From: Campylobacter concisus
Lineage (GTDB): Bacteria; Campylobacterota; Campylobacteria; Campylobacterales; Campylobacteraceae
Reading direction: 5' to 3'
DNA length: 64,000 nucleotides
Assembly (NCBI RefSeq): GCF_003048375.1
Contig: NZ_CP021642.1
Coordinates: 1,911,444-1,975,443 of the forward strand
Part shown: positions 53,142-62,692 of the stretch, in pieces
Numbering within the stretch: position 1 is the stretch's first letter
Layout: the number at the start of each line of letters is the position of its first letter
Notes under the pieces: model-generated
What the model saw: the letters and a program-made list of their open reading frames with translations, nothing else
What the model was told of the DNA's origin: nothing
The model's database searches: none
Program-made: the position numbers and the translations under genes

Positions 53142-54509
53142 ATGCTTCTCTTTAACCCTGTTGTTTTTAGCATTTTGGTGATGACGGTGCTATGTTTGCT
53201 GCGTTTTAACATCCTGCTTTCTATCCTCGTTTCTGCGCTTGTTGCTGGGGTTATGTATAAGCATGGTTTTAGCGGATTTGAAAGTGGTTTGGCAAGCGGT
53301 TTTGAGAGCTTTTTTACAGCTCTAAAAGAGACCACGCAAAGCCTCATAAGCGGTATGCAAGGTAACCTTGAAACCTCACTTAGCTACATTTTGCTAGGTG
53401 CTCTTGCAGCTGCCATAGCAAATACAAATTTAACAGCCATTTTGATAAATGCAATGAGTAAATTTCTTAGCTCAAACAAGGCCATTTTTACGCTAACTAT
53501 CGCGTTTATCGCTTGTTTGTCTCAAAACTTGATCCCAGTTCATATAGCCTTTATACCTATCTTGATCCCGCCACTTCTTGCTCTTATGAATAAAATGGGC
53601 ATAGATAGACGCGCGGTGGCTTGCGCTCTTACATTTGGACTGCAAGCGCCTTATGTGAGCATTAGCGTTGGTTTTGGTCTGCTTTTTCACAATATCCTTA
53701 AAAAAGAGCTAGCCAACAACGGCATAAACACAACCATCTCAGACATCTCATCAGTCATGTGGATAGGCGGTGCATCGATGTTTGTGGGGCTCATCTTAGC
53801 CATACTTTTTTATAGTAAAAAAAGGATTTATAAAACTTCTAAATTTGAAAAAGCCGAGCTTGATGAGATCGAGCGTGCAAAAAGCCTTGAGATGACTAAA
53901 AAAGAGTGGGCGGTCTTAGCTGGTGCGGTTGTCGCCTTTGTCGTGCAAATTTACACTTCGCTCTTGCCACTTGGCGCGTTACTTGGACTTTTGGTAATGG
54001 TTGTTTTTGGAGGCATCGAATACAAAAAAGTAGATAAGATCATGGATAATGGCCTTGCTATGATGGGCTTTATCGCATTTATCATGCTTGTTGCTGCAGG
54101 ATATGGCACTATTTTAAGAGAGAGTGGCGGTATAGACGAGCTTGTAAAATACGCTAGCTTGGTATCTGGCGGCAAGATAGGCGGAGCATTTTTGATGCTA
54201 CTTATCGGACTTTTAGTCACGATGGGCATAGGCACTAGCTTTGGAACTATCCCTATCTTAGCCTCTATCTACGTGCCACTTTGCCTTAGCCTTGGCTTTG
54301 GCGTGCCAGCTATCATCTTGCTAGTTGGTATAGCAGCAGCTCTGGGCGACGCTGGAAGCCCAGCAAGCGACAGCACACTTGGACCAACGAGCGGTCTAAA
54401 TGCTGATGGTGAGCACAACCACATATATGATACTTGCGTGCCTACATTTGTATTTTTTAACATCCCACTTATCATCGGTGGCATCGTAGGAGCCATGATA
54501 CTTGGATAA
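53142..54509 (+). CDS. Na+/H+ antiporter family (NhaC-like) transporter
   Basis: 455 residues from the ATG at 53142; AAAAAGGA precedes it, and a TTG frame start at 53106 lies within the -10 box. It has about 11-12 membrane helices. The family signature GDAGSPASDSTLGPTSGLNADG (the conserved Asp and Ser-rich loop) is near residues 395-416. Pfam Na_H_antiporter members include NhaC and amino-acid transporters, so the substrate is uncertain. Probably a monocistronic inner-membrane protein. Confidence 0.85.
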   Translation: MLLFNPVVFSILVMTVLCLLRFNILLSILVSALVAGVMYKHGFSGFESGLASGFESFFTALKETTQSLISGMQGNLETSLSYILLGALAAAIANTNLTAILINAMSKFLSSNKAIFTLTIAFIACLSQNLIPVHIAFIPILIPPLLALMNKMGIDRRAVACALTFGLQAPYVSISVGFGLLFHNILKKELANNGINTTISDISSVMWIGGASMFVGLILAILFYSKKRIYKTSKFEKAELDEIERAKSLEMTKKEWAVLAGAVVAFVVQIYTSLLPLGALLGLLVMVVFGGIEYKKVDKIMDNGLAMMGFIAFIMLVAAGYGTILRESGGIDELVKYASLVSGGKIGGAFLMLLIGLLVTMGIGTSFGTIPILASIYVPLCLSLGFGVPAIILLVGIAAALGDAGSPASDSTLGPTSGLNADGEHNHIYDTCVPTFVFFNIPLIIGGIVGAMILG

Positions 54510-54552
54510 ATTATGATAGATAAAAACAACCAAAATTATATAAGGAGTAAAA

Positions 54553-54804
54553 ATGATAGGTATGCTAGTTACCGAAGAGACACCACAGATCACTCAAATT
54601 TTACAAAAAGCGGTTCAAGAGATAAAACGAATAAACCCTCATGCAAGGGTTGAATTTGTAGATTATAACGACTACTATATAAATAAAGAAAATGAACAAA
54701 ATTTAAAAGAGCTGATCGCAAAGCATAGACGTGGCGAACTTAAATATTGCACTCTTGATGATATTATCGCTGAAACCGATGCCATAATAGAAGGCAAAAT
54801 TTAA
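54553..54804 (+). CDS. Antitoxin of a type II toxin-antitoxin pair
   Basis: 83 residues with AAGGAG upstream. N-terminal TPQITQILQKAVQEIKRINP is helical; the C-terminal part is acidic (LDDIIAETDAI). There is no clear DNA-binding domain, so autoregulation is unclear. It lies one base before the toxin gene. Its likeness to the antitoxin at 58658-58924 (TPQIxQILQxA, then a Lys-rich and an acidic half) shows a paralogous family. Confidence 0.75.
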   Translation: MIGMLVTEETPQITQILQKAVQEIKRINPHARVEFVDYNDYYINKENEQNLKELIAKHRRGELKYCTLDDIIAETDAIIEGKI

Positions 54805-54805
54805 G

Positions 54806-55102
54806 ATGAAAATTCTTTTTACAGAAGATTTTAAAGAAAACCTAAAAGAGATGTTAAAATTCATAAAACAAGATAGCAAGGATCGTGCATATAACTTTCG
54901 CGATAGTCTAAAAAACGAAATCATAAAAATCCCTGAAAGACCATACTCTTACAGAGAAAACCTAACTATGAAAGATACTCAAGTAAGAGACTTGATCTTC
55001 AAGGGATATGTTGTTGTATTCGTCATAGATGAGGGCGAACAGACTATCACTATCATATCAATCTATAAACACAATCTACCAAATTTAAAATATCCTCAGT
55101 AA
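54806..55102 (+). CDS. RelE/ParE-family toxin
   Basis: 98 residues with the RelE/ParE fold: an N-terminal helix pair (FKENLKEMLKFIKQDS), then RPYSYRENLTMKDTQVRDLIFKGY and the final strand TIISIYKHNLPNL. RelE-type toxins cleave mRNA on ribosomes or, as ParE, poison gyrase. It lies directly after its antitoxin, in the usual order. It is followed by the flgE sigma-54 promoter. Confidence 0.82.
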   Translation: MKILFTEDFKENLKEMLKFIKQDSKDRAYNFRDSLKNEIIKIPERPYSYRENLTMKDTQVRDLIFKGYVVVFVIDEGEQTITIISIYKHNLPNLKYPQ

Positions 55103-55125
55103 CTATTATTTTTTGCCGATATAAA

Positions 55126-55148
55126 TTTTTGGAACATCTTTTGCTTTA
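55126..55148 (+). promoter_or_regulatory. Sigma-54 (RpoN) promoter of flgE
   Basis: TTTTTGGAACATCTTTTGCTTT gives GG at 55131-55132 and GC at 55143-55144 with exactly ten bases between, the -24/-12 pattern. The expected start of transcription is near 55156. Hook and rod genes of Campylobacter are RpoN-dependent through FlgR. Confidence 0.85.
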
Positions 55149-55191
55149 GAAAGATCATAAAAAATTTTAAAACGAGAAAAAGGATAAGCTC

Positions 55192-57636
55192 ATGATGAGA
55201 TCACTTTGGTCTGGTGTTTCAGGCCTACAAGCCCACCAGATAGCCATGGACGTAGAAGGCAACAATATCGCAAACGTCAATACCTATGGTTTTAAATACA
55301 ACCGCGCAAATTTTGCTGATATACTAAGCCAAACTCCAAGAGTAGCTACCGCTCCACAAGGCCAGCTAGGCGGTCAAAACGCTATGCAAATAGGTCTAGG
55401 AACGACTATAAACTCAACTACAAGAATTTTCTCACAAGGCACACTAACAGCCACTGATAAGCAAACCGACCTTGCTCTTCAAGGAAATGGCTTCTTTGTC
55501 GTCTCTCCAGATGGCGGAACTACAAGATACTATACAAGAAACGGCGATTTCGTCCGTGATAAGGCTGGTAACTTCGTAAATAACAGCGGTTATATCGTTC
55601 AAGGCTGGACTAGAGATGACGAGACTGGCACTATCGACTCAACAGGCCCTATAAGCAACATCGTCATCAAAGAAGGTCTTACAACTCCAGCAAGAGCGAC
55701 AACAGAAGTTAAAATAAAAGGCAACCTTGACTCAGGTAACAGCATCGGTCAAAGAAGCACACCTATTTACGCACTTGATTCAGTTGCTGGCGGACGTGAT
55801 TTTAATAATGATGAAATTTTAAATGCCAACGAAGTTCATAACGAAAACGATACAAATAATGATGAATTTTATACAAACTCAAGAAACGAGCAAATTTTAA
55901 CAGAGCGTGGTGTCGATCTTGGCGTTACATTTGACGAGCTTGGAAATGGTCTTGCTCTAAGAGATGGTCAAGGTATCTGGGTAAGCTACGCAAATGCTAA
56001 GACTGAGAAATTTTCAGTAGGTAGCGCTCTAGCACAAAACATAGGTCAGATCAACCCACCAGCTACACTTGATATAACACTAAATGGACAAAATATCAAA
56101 ACTCAAGCTGGCACAATGACAAGCATCAGTGACGTTGCAGCTGCTATCAACGCTCAGTACAACAAAACTGGTGTTAGAGCTGAAATTTCAGAGGGTAACA
56201 AACTAACGCTTATAAACAGAAACAACTCAGGTACAACCGAAGAGACAAAAAACATCCACCTAACAGTAAATGCTGGAAACACAGTTGGCGGTCTAGCTAG
56301 CAAAGATATCATAACAGCTTATCAATATGTCTATACAAGCTCACAAACAACAGCTGTTCATCCAAATAACGATAAGATAGCAAGACAAATAACAACAACA
56401 GAAGATCTTCGTGCTGCTATGCAAGAGGATGCTAGAAACCATGTTGATTATAATGGCGATGGTCAAATAAGAGCAAACTCTGACGCACTTGATGCAGCAA
56501 AACTTGCAACTGCTGCTCACAAGGTAGCTCCAGGTACAGGTGGCGCAGCTATAACAAATCCAGCTTATGCACTAGCATATAACAACGCTTATGCGGCAGC
56601 AGCAGGCACACCTGATCAAAAACACGCAGCAGGTATCGCAGCACTTCAAGCAGCAGCTGGAGATGATACAAACGACGGCGTAAAGATTACTGTAAATAAA
56701 CTAGGTCAATTTCAACTAGAAAACCCTACAAACGAAATGGCTGATCAAGCCCTTTATATGACTACAACTGGTCTTACAAAACCAGCTCAAGGCACAAACA
56801 ACGCAGCAGTAAATGAAAACGTTCGCTTTACAAATATCATGAAAGCACTTGATGGCGCACTAAGCCCGGGTCAAGCACTAAGAGCGAGTGGCAAGATGAT
56901 GATGTCAAGCCACGGCTCAACAGCTGAGATCTTTGACTCACTTGGCTCAAAGCACACAGTTAGTATCAGATGGGCAAAGACAGGCACTACAACAGATGGT
57001 GGTACAGAGTGGAATATGATCATCCAAGTGCCAGAGCCTGCTAAGATAAACTACACAGGTGAAGGTCCAGATAACGTCGTAACTGGTTCATTGAGATTTA
57101 ACTCAAATGGCTCACTTGCTAGTTTTCACCCAGCTACGATAACATTTTCAGCTAACAACGGCTCACAAAGTGGTCAAAACGTTAGTTTAAATTTTGGTTT
57201 GGGAACTGATTTTAACGGACTAACAAGCTTTGATAAAGACTCATCAACTGAGTCTATCTCACAAGATGGCTACACAGGTGGCACACTAAATGACCTAAAG
57301 ATCGACGAAACTGGCACTATCATCGGTGCATTTACAAACGGACAAAGCTTTGGTCTAGCTCAAGTGGCACTTGCTAGCTTTACAAACAACGAGGGTCTTC
57401 AAAGTGAGGGCGGAAACGTCTTTTCACAAACTGCAAACTCAGGCGAAGCAGTCATAGGCGCAGCAGGCACAGGTGATAAAGGAACGATCGCGGCTTCAAA
57501 ACTAGAAGCTAGTAACGTCGATCTAAGCCGTGCGCTAACAGATCTTATCGTCATCCAAAGAGGCTTTCAAGCAAACTCAAAAACGATCACGACAAGTGAT
57601 GAGATGCTAAACACACTTCTTCAACTAAAACAATAA
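55192..57636 (+). CDS. flgE: Flagellar hook protein FlgE
   Basis: 814 residues. The rod/hook N-terminal signature SLWSGVSGLQAHQIAMDVEGNNIANVNTYGFKYNRANF (about 4-40) and the C-terminal coiled tail (NVDLSRALTDLIVIQRGFQANSKTI) are intact. The large middle with Ala-rich and Asn-rich insertions is as expected for the long Campylobacter hook protein. No signal peptide is present because export is by the flagellar type III system. Two ATGs lie in a row at 55192 and 55195; the former has AGGA at a good distance. Confidence 0.94.
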   Translation: MMRSLWSGVSGLQAHQIAMDVEGNNIANVNTYGFKYNRANFADILSQTPRVATAPQGQLGGQNAMQIGLGTTINSTTRIFSQGTLTATDKQTDLALQGNGFFVVSPDGGTTRYYTRNGDFVRDKAGNFVNNSGYIVQGWTRDDETGTIDSTGPISNIVIKEGLTTPARATTEVKIKGNLDSGNSIGQRSTPIYALDSVAGGRDFNNDEILNANEVHNENDTNNDEFYTNSRNEQILTERGVDLGVTFDELGNGLALRDGQGIWVSYANAKTEKFSVGSALAQNIGQINPPATLDITLNGQNIKTQAGTMTSISDVAAAINAQYNKTGVRAEISEGNKLTLINRNNSGTTEETKNIHLTVNAGNTVGGLASKDIITAYQYVYTSSQTTAVHPNNDKIARQITTTEDLRAAMQEDARNHVDYNGDGQIRANSDALDAAKLATAAHKVAPGTGGAAITNPAYALAYNNAYAAAAGTPDQKHAAGIAALQAAAGDDTNDGVKITVNKLGQFQLENPTNEMADQALYMTTTGLTKPAQGTNNAAVNENVRFTNIMKALDGALSPGQALRASGKMMMSSHGSTAEIFDSLGSKHTVSIRWAKTGTTTDGGTEWNMIIQVPEPAKINYTGEGPDNVVTGSLRFNSNGSLASFHPATITFSANNGSQSGQNVSLNFGLGTDFNGLTSFDKDSSTESISQDGYTGGTLNDLKIDETGTIIGAFTNGQSFGLAQVALASFTNNEGLQSEGGNVFSQTANSGEAVIGAAGTGDKGTIAASKLEASNVDLSRALTDLIVIQRGFQANSKTITTSDEMLNTLLQLKQ

Positions 57637-57640
57637 TCAT

Positions 57641-57663
57641 AAAGGGGGCGCTCGCTCCCTTTT
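57641..57663 (+). terminator. Terminator after flgE
   Basis: AAAGGGGGCG and CGCTCCCTTT (57641-57662) form a GC-rich stem followed by TTTAAATTT. Confidence 0.75.
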
Positions 57664-57728
57664 AAATTTACAAATAAAATCAGCCTTCTTTTTGTAAAAT
57701 GCTAAAAAATTTCACAAAAAGAGAAAAT

Positions 57729-58355
57729 ATGCAAGTAACACTTCTAAATCACACCCCACTAAATATCTGCTCTCACGCGATCCGCACATGCTGGCAAAGC
57801 TTTGAAAAAGGCGACAATGGCGGCGAAAAAGACGTCGAGCTGATAGATAGAGTGGGTAATAAATTTAAACACGCTTCAACGCTGGAGCACCTTTACTACA
57901 ACTTCTACATCCAAGGCATCTCGCGCGCACTACTTCAAGAGCTAGCCCGCCACCGCATAGCAAGCCTAAGCGTCAAATCAACCCGCTACACGCTAAAAGA
58001 GCTAAAAAAGGAGGAGAAATTTGAAGTAGGGCAGTTTGAACGTGCGGCTAAATTTATAGTGCTAACAAATGACGAAATGGTCGATAACGCAAGCATAAAA
58101 GCGCTTGAAAACTTACGTGAAATTTTAGCTTCAACCACAAAAAGCCTTGATATAGTTAAATACTGCTTGCCAGAGTGCTATAAAACCGAGCTTACATGGA
58201 GCATAAACGCTAGAAGCTTGCAAAATTTCATCTCTCTAAGAAGCTCAAAATCAGCCCTTTGGGAGATAAGAAATTTAGCAAATGCTATCTACGACGCCTT
58301 GCCAAATGAGCATAAATTTATCTTTGAGAAGTGCTTGCCAGAGGATGAGGGTTAA
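57729..58355 (+). CDS. thyX: Flavin-dependent thymidylate synthase
   Basis: 208 residues from the ATG at 57729. The ThyX motif RHRIASLSVKSTRYT (RHRx7S pattern) is at about 79-93. It makes dTMP with FAD and NADPH and is used by Campylobacterota in place of ThyA. It has AAAGAGAAAAT upstream and is separate from flgE by a terminator. Confidence 0.94.
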   Translation: MQVTLLNHTPLNICSHAIRTCWQSFEKGDNGGEKDVELIDRVGNKFKHASTLEHLYYNFYIQGISRALLQELARHRIASLSVKSTRYTLKELKKEEKFEVGQFERAAKFIVLTNDEMVDNASIKALENLREILASTTKSLDIVKYCLPECYKTELTWSINARSLQNFISLRSSKSALWEIRNLANAIYDALPNEHKFIFEKCLPEDEG

Positions 58356-58386
58356 AATTAAAAGTAGTTAAATAAAGAGAAAAGAA

Positions 58387-58677
58387 CTAAAATTTTATGC
58401 TTGGTAAATTCTCTTTGTAGATCAAAAGTATAGTTATAGTCTCTTTTTCTTTATCGATATAAAATGGAACAACATAACCATGAAATATCAAGTCTCTAAC
58501 ATCATCATCGTTTATATCTAAATTTTTACGAAAACGATACGGCATATATTTTATCTCTTCGATCTTTGTTATCAGATCATTGTAAAAAAGTACCGCCTTC
58601 TCAACACTATCTTTAGCTATAAATTTACTGATCTTATCAGTAGCTTGCTCAAATTCCTTAGAAAATTTTACTCTCAT
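58387..58677 (-). CDS. RelE/ParE-family toxin of a second toxin-antitoxin pair
   Basis: 96 residues from the ATG at 58677; a TTG at 58686 would add three residues. It overlaps the antitoxin gene by 20 bases. Segments RYRFRKNLD-like (MPYRFRKNLDINDDDVRDLIFHGYVV) and TITILLIYKENLPS line up with the toxin at 54806-55102, so both are paralogues. It is on the opposite strand to that locus. Confidence 0.82.
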   Translation of the reverse strand: MRVKFSKEFEQATDKISKFIAKDSVEKAVLFYNDLITKIEEIKYMPYRFRKNLDINDDDVRDLIFHGYVVPFYIDKEKETITILLIYKENLPSIKF

Positions 58678-58924
58678 CTGCACCAAGTCCTATGAGCAAC
58701 TCTCTTTTATGGCTTTTAAATTCATCTTCTTCGATACATTCAAGCTCACTGTTTTTAGCCTTAAAAGCTACATCTTTTAGATATTTTGCATCCTCTTTAC
58801 AAAGTCTGTATCCATCATTTTCCATCTTAAACTGAGGGTCGATTTTTTTTATGGCTTCATAGGCATCTTGTAAAATTTGGGCTATCTGAGGCGTTATATC
58901 ACCTTTAAAAATTGTAGTTGTCAT
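58658..58924 (-). CDS. Antitoxin of the second toxin-antitoxin pair
   Basis: 88 residues with an N-terminal TPQIAQILQDAYEAIKKIDP, the same helix as the antitoxin at 54553-54804. The C-terminal half is rich in Glu and Lys. The gene precedes and overlaps its toxin gene, so the two are co-translated. Confidence 0.75.
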   Translation of the reverse strand: MTTTIFKGDITPQIAQILQDAYEAIKKIDPQFKMENDGYRLCKEDAKYLKDVAFKAKNSELECIEEDEFKSHKRELLIGLGADESKIF

Positions 58925-58940
58925 CTTATATCCTTTAAAT

Positions 58941-60047
58941 TTACTTTTTCAAAACGTAAAGAAGCTCGTCTACGTGGATGTTTCTAGCTTTTAAATTTCT
59001 GCTACCGCGGTAGGCATTATACTTTTGGCGCAGTAGATTAACTTTGCCCATTTTATTTAGATTTTTATCAAATTCATCTTGGTTGATAAAGCCCTCTGAG
59101 TTAAACGAGATCAGCACAAATTTCGCCTTTAAATTTGCTATCAGCTCGAAAAATGCCTCGCTTGCTGATGATTTTTTATTAAAAACTGATCTGTTCCAGT
59201 CCTTTGAGATACCTGAAACCTTTGAAATTTTACTTGGCTCTTCATAGCTTGCGATGAGATTTAGCATGAAGTAGTTTGAGCCGTATGGGTGCTGGTTATA
59301 AGGCGGATCAAGATAGACTAGATCAAGCCCATCAAGCTCTTTTGCCAGTAAATTTGCATCCTTTTGATAGACCTCAAATGGCACTCTGAAATTTGAAAAA
59401 ATAGGCTTAGTTAAATTTATATCAGAAGTGATCCTTGAAATGGCATTTTGTCCCCTGCCACCAAACTGACCGATGCCCTCTTTATTTTTATGAAAACCTT
59501 TAAAAATTCCACTCGTATTTGCATGCACGCTTGCATTATAAAGTAGTGGAGCTATGAAAAATTTTCTCATCTCCTCTGGCAAGATCTCATCTATGAGTCT
59601 TCTTACGGTGTCGATGAATATGGCATTTTTTCTTGTGTAAAAGACCCGCTCGCCCCAAGCGATATTTTCGTCATCTTCTGGGGCATAAAGCCTTGTTATA
59701 AAGCCCTCATGAAGGCTATTTTTTATCTCTTTTTCAAGTCTCATTTGCCAGAAATTTATCTCATCTCTTAGCTCATTTGTGGCGTTTTGCAAATAGCATA
59801 AGTTTGTGATGAAGCTGTAAAGCTCCAAGTCGTTTGCGACTAGAAATTCACTATTTTGTTTTAAAAACCTAGCCACCACGCCGCTTCCACTAAAGAGGTC
59901 ACAGCAGCTAAGCTTCTCTTTTTTAAGCTCGTCTTTTGCGTATTTTACGCCTCGCTCGATAAAGCCTAAAAGAGAGCGTTTGTTACCAAGATAGGTTAAA
60001 ATTTGCTCTTTTAGATAGGCTTGATTTTCTTGTTTTACTGGTTTCAA
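58941..60047 (-). CDS. D12-class adenine-specific DNA methyltransferase
   Basis: 368 residues, TTG start (60047), one base after the luxS stop codon. The SAM-binding FSGSGVVARF (about 52-61) follows LTYLGNKRSLL, and the catalytic DPPYN is near residue 250 (VYLDPPYNQHPYGS). A target-recognition region of about 100 residues lies between, and the fold is of the alpha-group (Dam/DpnIIA-like). No endonuclease gene is adjacent, so it is an orphan methyltransferase; the recognition sequence cannot be told. Confidence 0.88.
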   Translation of the reverse strand: MKPVKQENQAYLKEQILTYLGNKRSLLGFIERGVKYAKDELKKEKLSCCDLFSGSGVVARFLKQNSEFLVANDLELYSFITNLCYLQNATNELRDEINFWQMRLEKEIKNSLHEGFITRLYAPEDDENIAWGERVFYTRKNAIFIDTVRRLIDEILPEEMRKFFIAPLLYNASVHANTSGIFKGFHKNKEGIGQFGGRGQNAISRITSDINLTKPIFSNFRVPFEVYQKDANLLAKELDGLDLVYLDPPYNQHPYGSNYFMLNLIASYEEPSKISKVSGISKDWNRSVFNKKSSASEAFFELIANLKAKFVLISFNSEGFINQDEFDKNLNKMGKVNLLRQKYNAYRGSRNLKARNIHVDELLYVLKK

Positions 60048-60048
60048 A

Positions 60049-60564
60049 TCAGTGCTTTTTTAGTCCCATAGCATCAACGTCAAGCTTGATCTCTTCGTTG
60101 TTTATGATGACTAGACCGTGATCTAGAATTTTCTTTGCTATGGCGTGCGCCTCATAAAGTGAGTGCATCTTGTAAGTGCCACATTGAAATTTATTTAGCT
60201 CTGGAATTTGATCTTGAGTTTTGACCTCTAAGATATCCTTCATCGAAGCAAGCCATGCCTTTTTTACAGCTTCTTCGCTAGGTGTGCCGATCACGCTCAT
60301 ATAAAAGCCAGTCCTGCAACCCATCGGCGAGATGTCTATGATCTCCACGCCGTTGCCGTTTAGGTGGTTTCTCATAAAGCCAGCAAATAGATGCTCTAAA
60401 GTGTGAGTGCCCTTTTCTGGCAAAATTTCCTCATTTGGCTTGCAAAATCTCAAGTCAAAAACGCTGATATCATCGCCTTTTGGGGTCTTCATACTCTTTG
60501 CAAGTCTTACTCCTGGGGCTTTCATCTTCACATGATCTACACAAAAACTATCAAGTAGTGGCAT
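60049..60564 (-). CDS. luxS: S-ribosylhomocysteine lyase
   Basis: 171 residues with the zinc-binding HTLEH (about 53-57) and the conserved Cys in SPMGCRTGF. It splits S-ribosylhomocysteine into homocysteine and DPD, the precursor of autoinducer-2. The length, N-terminus ([20 protein letters not shown]) and motifs are typical. It is co-transcribed with the adenine methyltransferase. Confidence 0.96.
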   Translation of the reverse strand: MPLLDSFCVDHVKMKAPGVRLAKSMKTPKGDDISVFDLRFCKPNEEILPEKGTHTLEHLFAGFMRNHLNGNGVEIIDISPMGCRTGFYMSVIGTPSEEAVKKAWLASMKDILEVKTQDQIPELNKFQCGTYKMHSLYEAHAIAKKILDHGLVIINNEEIKLDVDAMGLKKH

Positions 60565-60618
60565 ATATTCTCCTTTAAATTTTTGGTAATTTTAGCGTAA
60601 AAAAGATTTAAAATTTAA

Positions 60619-60644
60619 AGGCTCACGTAAATTTACATGAGCCT
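60619..60644 (-). terminator. Terminator after the second chemoreceptor gene
   Basis: AGGCTCA (60619-60625) and TGAGCCT (60638-60644), extended inward by GTAAA/TTTAC, form a stem. On the minus strand it is followed by a T-rich stretch. Confidence 0.7.
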
Positions 60645-60661
60645 AGTAGTATTTTTGGGTA

Positions 60662-62626
60662 TTAAAATTTATTTTTTCTAACGTCTGTTAGTATGACCTT
60701 CGCCATGCCGTCTATCTCGCTAGTTACGTCGTTTGTGTTACTAACAACGCTTCTATTTTCTTTTGTGACGTTATCTATCTGAGCGACACTTCTATTTATC
60801 ATATTTATGCCCTCAGCTTGCTCTTTTATAGATTCACTCATCTCGTTAATTGACTGAGTAAGGACATTTGTATTTGCCTCGATCTCACCTAGACTTTTTT
60901 GTGTGCGTTCAGCTAGCTTTCTAACCTCATCAGCCACGACTGCAAAGCCACGTCCATGCTCACCTGCACGCGCTGCTTCTATGGCTGCATTTAGAGCAAG
61001 TAAATTTGTCTGATCAGCGATGTCACGGATGATAACGATGATGTTTTTGATCTCTTCGCTTTGTCTTATGACGTCCCCTGTCTTTTGTGAGATAGCATTC
61101 ATCGAGCTACTCATCTGCTCAACCGCAGCCGCGCTCTCTTGGATAGAGTCAGCTTGTTTGCTAGCACCATCAGTTAAATTTCTCATAGACTCAGCAAGCA
61201 TAGTTGCCTTTTCTTCTAAATTTTGAGCTTGATTTAGGTTGCTATTTAGCATAGCGCTTATAGCATCACCTGCATTATTTATGCCAACTATCATAGCTTT
61301 TAGATCAGCTTCTATGTCATCTCTTAGCTCGATCTTAGCGGTGTAGTCGTTATTTGAGTAGGCTTTTAGGATATTTATGACGCTGCCTAAATTTTGACTG
61401 ATAGAGCTAAAGAAAGTATTTAGCAGATCTTTTAGCTTGATAAGCGATGGGTTATTTGGGTTCTCATTTAGTTTAACGCCTAAATTTCCTCTTATCATGT
61501 TATTTGCAGCTACATTTAGCTCTTCAAGCATGGTGTTATCTTTCTTGATGCCAGCTATGACTTTGTCTATGTTTTTATTTATCTCCTCGCTCATCACGCC
61601 AAATTCATCAGTCGTGTGGATGTCTAGCTTGCTTGGGGCAGTGCTGCTCTCATAAGTGATAAATTTAAAGGTATCAGAAAGCTTCTCTTGGATAACGCTG
61701 ATAGGCTTAAGTGAGCGTTTTAGTAGCACGAAAACAATGGCTGAGAGTATGACTATAAAGAGCACTGCAAGCATTAGCTGAGCTTTTAAGATAGGCATAG
61801 TGTGGTTTGAAAAGGTATCCGCACCTATGGCGACGGTTGCAAGCCAGCCATCATCGTTGATAGGCAAAATTTTAGCCGTTACATCTTGGTTTTTAGAGTT
61901 TTTATATGAGATCAGACCATTTTCATCAAATTCTTTATTGTTATATTTTTCTGAGACGACCTTTGTAGCTGGCAAGATAGTGCCAACCTCTGAAACTACG
62001 TCAGAAAAGAGCATAGTGCCATCTTTTCTCATCACATAAGCATATCCGCCATCGCCAGTGTTGCCTATCTCGATGATCTTGTCGCTAACTTTCTTTACAT
62101 CCACATCTATACCAGCAACGCCAACAAATTTACCATTTTTAGTAACTGGAGCGGTGAAACTTACAACAAGATCATTTGTAGAAGTGACCCTTGGCTCAGT
62201 GTAAATTTCTTTATTTTTCTCTTTTGTGCTCTTATACCAGCCTCTAGTTCTTGGGTCGTAGTTATCAGCTACGGTTGTTCTTTTGCCGTCTGACTGAAAG
62301 AAGTGTCCATCCTCATCGCCGTAATAGACATATTTCACCGCAGAGTTTGCGACCTTTTTTTCTAATAAGACAAAATTCATTATCTCATCGCCACTTTGAG
62401 CGCCTTCAACTGCTGATGAAATTTTCTTGATATGCTCTAAATTTTCATCAAAAAAAGTGTTTGCAACACTCTTTATATCTTTAAGGACTTGATCCTCTTT
62501 GCCACTGACAAGCTCAACGATCTTATCCTTTGAAGTAAAATAACTAACCGCCGAGATAGCGCAAAACGAGATGATGAGTAAGATCATCAAGGCGAGTGCT
62601 ATCTTATTTGTGATAGAACGAAACAC
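60662..62626 (-). CDS. Methyl-accepting chemotaxis protein with dCache domain
   Basis: 654 residues from a GTG at 62626: AAAGGAG lies five bases upstream and the chain then begins [16 protein letters not shown], a signal-anchor helix. A longer frame to 62680 would add 18 residues before it. The periplasmic dCache domain (about 30-280; [44 protein letters not shown]) belongs to the amino-acid/organic acid sensing type. The signalling tip [19 protein letters not shown] is near residue 550-570, close to the C-terminus. Confidence 0.9.
   Translation of the reverse strand: MFRSITNKIALALMILLIISFCAISAVSYFTSKDKIVELVSGKEDQVLKDIKSVANTFFDENLEHIKKISSAVEGAQSGDEIMNFVLLEKKVANSAVKYVYYGDEDGHFFQSDGKRTTVADNYDPRTRGWYKSTKEKNKEIYTEPRVTSTNDLVVSFTAPVTKNGKFVGVAGIDVDVKKVSDKIIEIGNTGDGGYAYVMRKDGTMLFSDVVSEVGTILPATKVVSEKYNNKEFDENGLISYKNSKNQDVTAKILPINDDGWLATVAIGADTFSNHTMPILKAQLMLAVLFIVILSAIVFVLLKRSLKPISVIQEKLSDTFKFITYESSTAPSKLDIHTTDEFGVMSEEINKNIDKVIAGIKKDNTMLEELNVAANNMIRGNLGVKLNENPNNPSLIKLKDLLNTFFSSISQNLGSVINILKAYSNNDYTAKIELRDDIEADLKAMIVGINNAGDAISAMLNSNLNQAQNLEEKATMLAESMRNLTDGASKQADSIQESAAAVEQMSSSMNAISQKTGDVIRQSEEIKNIIVIIRDIADQTNLLALNAAIEAARAGEHGRGFAVVADEVRKLAERTQKSLGEIEANTNVLTQSINEMSESIKEQAEGINMINRSVAQIDNVTKENRSVVSNTNDVTSEIDGMAKVILTDVRKNKF
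60902..61021 (-). repeat. Near-identical 120-base stretch shared by two chemoreceptor genes (copy 2)
   Basis: Matches 50871-50990 except for about six or seven bases; both encode the receptor tip and have the same direction. Confidence 0.8.
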
Positions 62627-62692
62627 CTCTGCTCCTTTAAATTTTGTTTGAAATCCATTTGAAAAACAAAATCGGAGCAAAAGTATAAATGT

